The notes below the pieces were generated by a model, which saw only the letters and a list, made by a program, of their open reading frames with translations, searched no databases and was not told where the DNA came from. Below, one piece after another: positions 62,548 to 64,000 of a DNA stretch of 64,000 bases. Location: contig NZ_LAHP01000020.1 of NCBI RefSeq assembly GCF_000987765.1, forward strand, positions 1 through 64,000. The letters are read 5' to 3'. Made by a program: the position numbers and the translations under genes. How positions within the stretch are numbered: the first letter of the stretch is position 1; each line of letters opens with the position of its first letter. Source of the DNA: Arsukibacterium sp. MJ3 (lineage in GTDB: Bacteria; Pseudomonadota; Gammaproteobacteria; Enterobacterales; Alteromonadaceae).

Positions 62548-64000
62548 ATGCCTGCCTCAGGTTCTTCAGCTAGTAACATACTTCAGACTATTTTTGGTTC
62601 TATTAACTGGGCAGCGCCAACATGGCTGCTACGGCTAAAGCATTCGGCTAAAACCCGGCCCGGACAGTTTTGGGCGGGTATAACGCTGATAGTGGTGCTG
62701 CTGGCAACAATAGTGGCAGGTTATTATTACTACCAGCAATTGCCAACGCCATTGCTGGTGCAGGCTTCGGTGATTACGCCTGAGCTGGGCCATTATCAGC
62801 ACGATATAGAACAGCCCACGGCGTTACTGTTGCAATTTAGTTATGACGTTAGTGAAGTTGCAGAGCAACCATCGACGCGGGACTTAGCCGCTTCGTCGAT
62901 GCCAGCGCCGGTGCTCTCTGCCGCCAGGCTGGACTTAATTGGTGAAGTACTTCGCGATGGGGTAAGTATAAGCCCGGCCATAACCGGTAAATGGTTGTGG
63001 CAAGACGATAACACCTTAAGTTTTACCCCAGAGCAGGCCTGGCCTGCCGGTAAGCCGTATGTTATTAAGCTGGAAAAACGGATTTTTGGCCCAGATATTA
63101 AGCTGGCGCAGCAGCAATATCGCTTTGAAACGTTGCCGTTAACCGCGGAAATTAACCGGCTGCGCTTTTATCAAAACCCGGCTGAACCCGCTATCCGCCA
63201 GGTGGTGGCAACACTTAATTTTAGCCACCCAGTGCAATTGCAAAGTGTACAACAACAACTTAGCATGCTAATGCGTGCCGACGGCGCCGACCGCAACACC
63301 ACGCCCCAGCCACTTGATTTTAGCCTAACTGCTGACAAAAGCGGCCGCGAGCTATATGTGCAATCGAACACCATAACGCTGCCGGCAGAAGAGCAATATT
63401 TAACAGTACAGTTACGAGAAGGTGTTAAGGCTGTTTATGGCGAGGGTAAAACCACTGCAGCAGAGCAGGCCAGATTGCTGGTGCCCGACCGCAGTAGCTT
63501 TTTTAAAGTGACTGCGCTAGAAGCTGACATTGTGCGAAGCCCAGAGCTGGCGCCAGAGCAAATGCTACTGCTAAGCTTTAGCGACAGACTAAAGCGTAGC
63601 GAACTGCAACATAAATTAAAGCTGTATGTATTGCCAAAACACCCAAGGCGTAACTCGAATTACTGGGCGCCGGGTGAAGTAAACACTACTGTGCTACAGC
63701 AGGCTACCGCGCTTAGTTTTCAGCTGATGCCCAGTGCACTTGAACATGACAACGCTTTTAGTATTAAGCTCGATGTGCCGCCGGGTCAAAGCGTGTTTGT
63801 TAGCGTACCGGCAGGGCTTCATTCGGTAAGCGATTTTAGCCTTTCAAATGAATACCGGGCAGTGGTGCAGGCACCAGAGTATCCGAAGGAAGCGCGTATT
63901 GTCGGCGAGGGTGCCATGCTAACCTTAAGTGGCGAGCAAACACTGCAATTGCTTAGCCGCGGTGTTAAGGGTGTGCGGGTTAAGTTACATAAGCTATTGC
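62548..64000 (+). CDS. Alpha-2-macroglobulin family protein, N-terminal part (cut by window edge)
   Basis: An open frame from ATG 62548 (AAGGA site upstream) runs to the window end (484 codons visible). After a cytoplasmic head and one membrane helix (about 47-66: ITLIVVLLATIVAGYYYY) come repeated beta-rich MG-type domains: VITPELGHYQ, TGKWLWQDDNTLSFTPEQAWPAG and YVIKLEKRIFG, as in bacterial YfhM-like alpha-2-macroglobulins. These are periplasmic protease traps, often paired with PBP1C. Here the anchor is a membrane helix rather than a lipobox. The thioester region would lie beyond the window. Confidence 0.8.
   Translation, partial: MPASGSSASNILQTIFGSINWAAPTWLLRLKHSAKTRPGQFWAGITLIVVLLATIVAGYYYYQQLPTPLLVQASVITPELGHYQHDIEQPTALLLQFSYDVSEVAEQPSTRDLAASSMPAPVLSAARLDLIGEVLRDGVSISPAITGKWLWQDDNTLSFTPEQAWPAGKPYVIKLEKRIFGPDIKLAQQQYRFETLPLTAEINRLRFYQNPAEPAIRQVVATLNFSHPVQLQSVQQQLSMLMRADGADRNTTPQPLDFSLTADKSGRELYVQSNTITLPAEEQYLTVQLREGVKAVYGEGKTTAAEQARLLVPDRSSFFKVTALEADIVRSPELAPEQMLLLSFSDRLKRSELQHKLKLYVLPKHPRRNSNYWAPGEVNTTVLQQATALSFQLMPSALEHDNAFSIKLDVPPGQSVFVSVPAGLHSVSDFSLSNEYRAVVQAPEYPKEARIVGEGAMLTLSGEQTLQLLSRGVKGVRVKLHKLL

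Noticed and set aside
1-64000. CRISPR array, tRNA, rRNA or prophage genes
   Set aside because: No spaced direct repeats, no cloverleaf-like sequences with CCA ends, and no phage structural or integrase genes were recognised.

Overview
The window looks like a chromosomal segment of a marine or freshwater gammaproteobacterium of the Alteromonadales / Rheinheimera-Arsukibacterium-Alishewanella type. This is inferred from gene content and order (trpEG-D-CF-B-A facing rnm-yciO-scpA-scpB-rluB, plus a YgiQ radical SAM protein, a DUF5610 protein, two tandem RND permeases and a PQQ aldose dehydrogenase), not from a database search. No rRNA, tRNA or CRISPR array was seen. Genes are densely packed on both strands.

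Layout. Bases 1-2126 hold the right part of an IS21-family insertion sequence (istA cut by the window edge, istB, terminal repeats). Next to it lies a compact AT-rich cassette (2322-3824): a candidate MqsR-like toxin, an MqsA-type antitoxin with a C-terminal extension, and a SecB-like chaperone. This is the layout of a toxin-antitoxin-chaperone (TAC) module. From about 4000 to 18900 follow a 2OG-Fe(II) oxygenase, an encapsulated-ferritin-type protein with no encapsulin nearby, a PPK2 polyphosphate kinase, a DUF445 protein, a decayed M19 dipeptidase, a cytochrome b562, a YebC-family factor, a HAD phosphatase, a diguanylate cyclase, an atypical class A penicillin-binding protein behind hemH, a PQQ sugar dehydrogenase and a SlyD-type isomerase.

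Bases 18978-25897 form a complete tryptophan operon on the minus strand. A readable attenuator precedes it: a 21-residue leader peptide with three consecutive Trp codons, an antiterminator pairing and an intrinsic terminator. The divergent rnm-yciO-scpA-scpB-rluB cluster covers RNA processing, tRNA modification, chromosome segregation and 23S pseudouridylation. Bases 30000-44300 hold housekeeping and transport genes (galE, an NSS transporter, prpE, a TPR-GGDEF protein, a CorC/HlyC-family protein, MATE and MFS exporters).

Bases 45228-52789 encode an RND efflux system with one adaptor and two different permeases but no outer-membrane factor. It is followed by a candidate yybP-ykoY (Mn2+) riboswitch in front of a TMEM165/GDT1-family cation exporter, whose P1 helix and downstream hairpin are mutually exclusive. 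The right end carries a NYN-domain protein, a POT peptide transporter, an RDD protein, a voltage-gated-type ion channel, a decayed ECF sigma factor, a membrane-anchored matrixin-like metalloprotease with a polyglutamine coiled coil, YgiQ, and the start of a large alpha-2-macroglobulin-like protein cut by the right edge.
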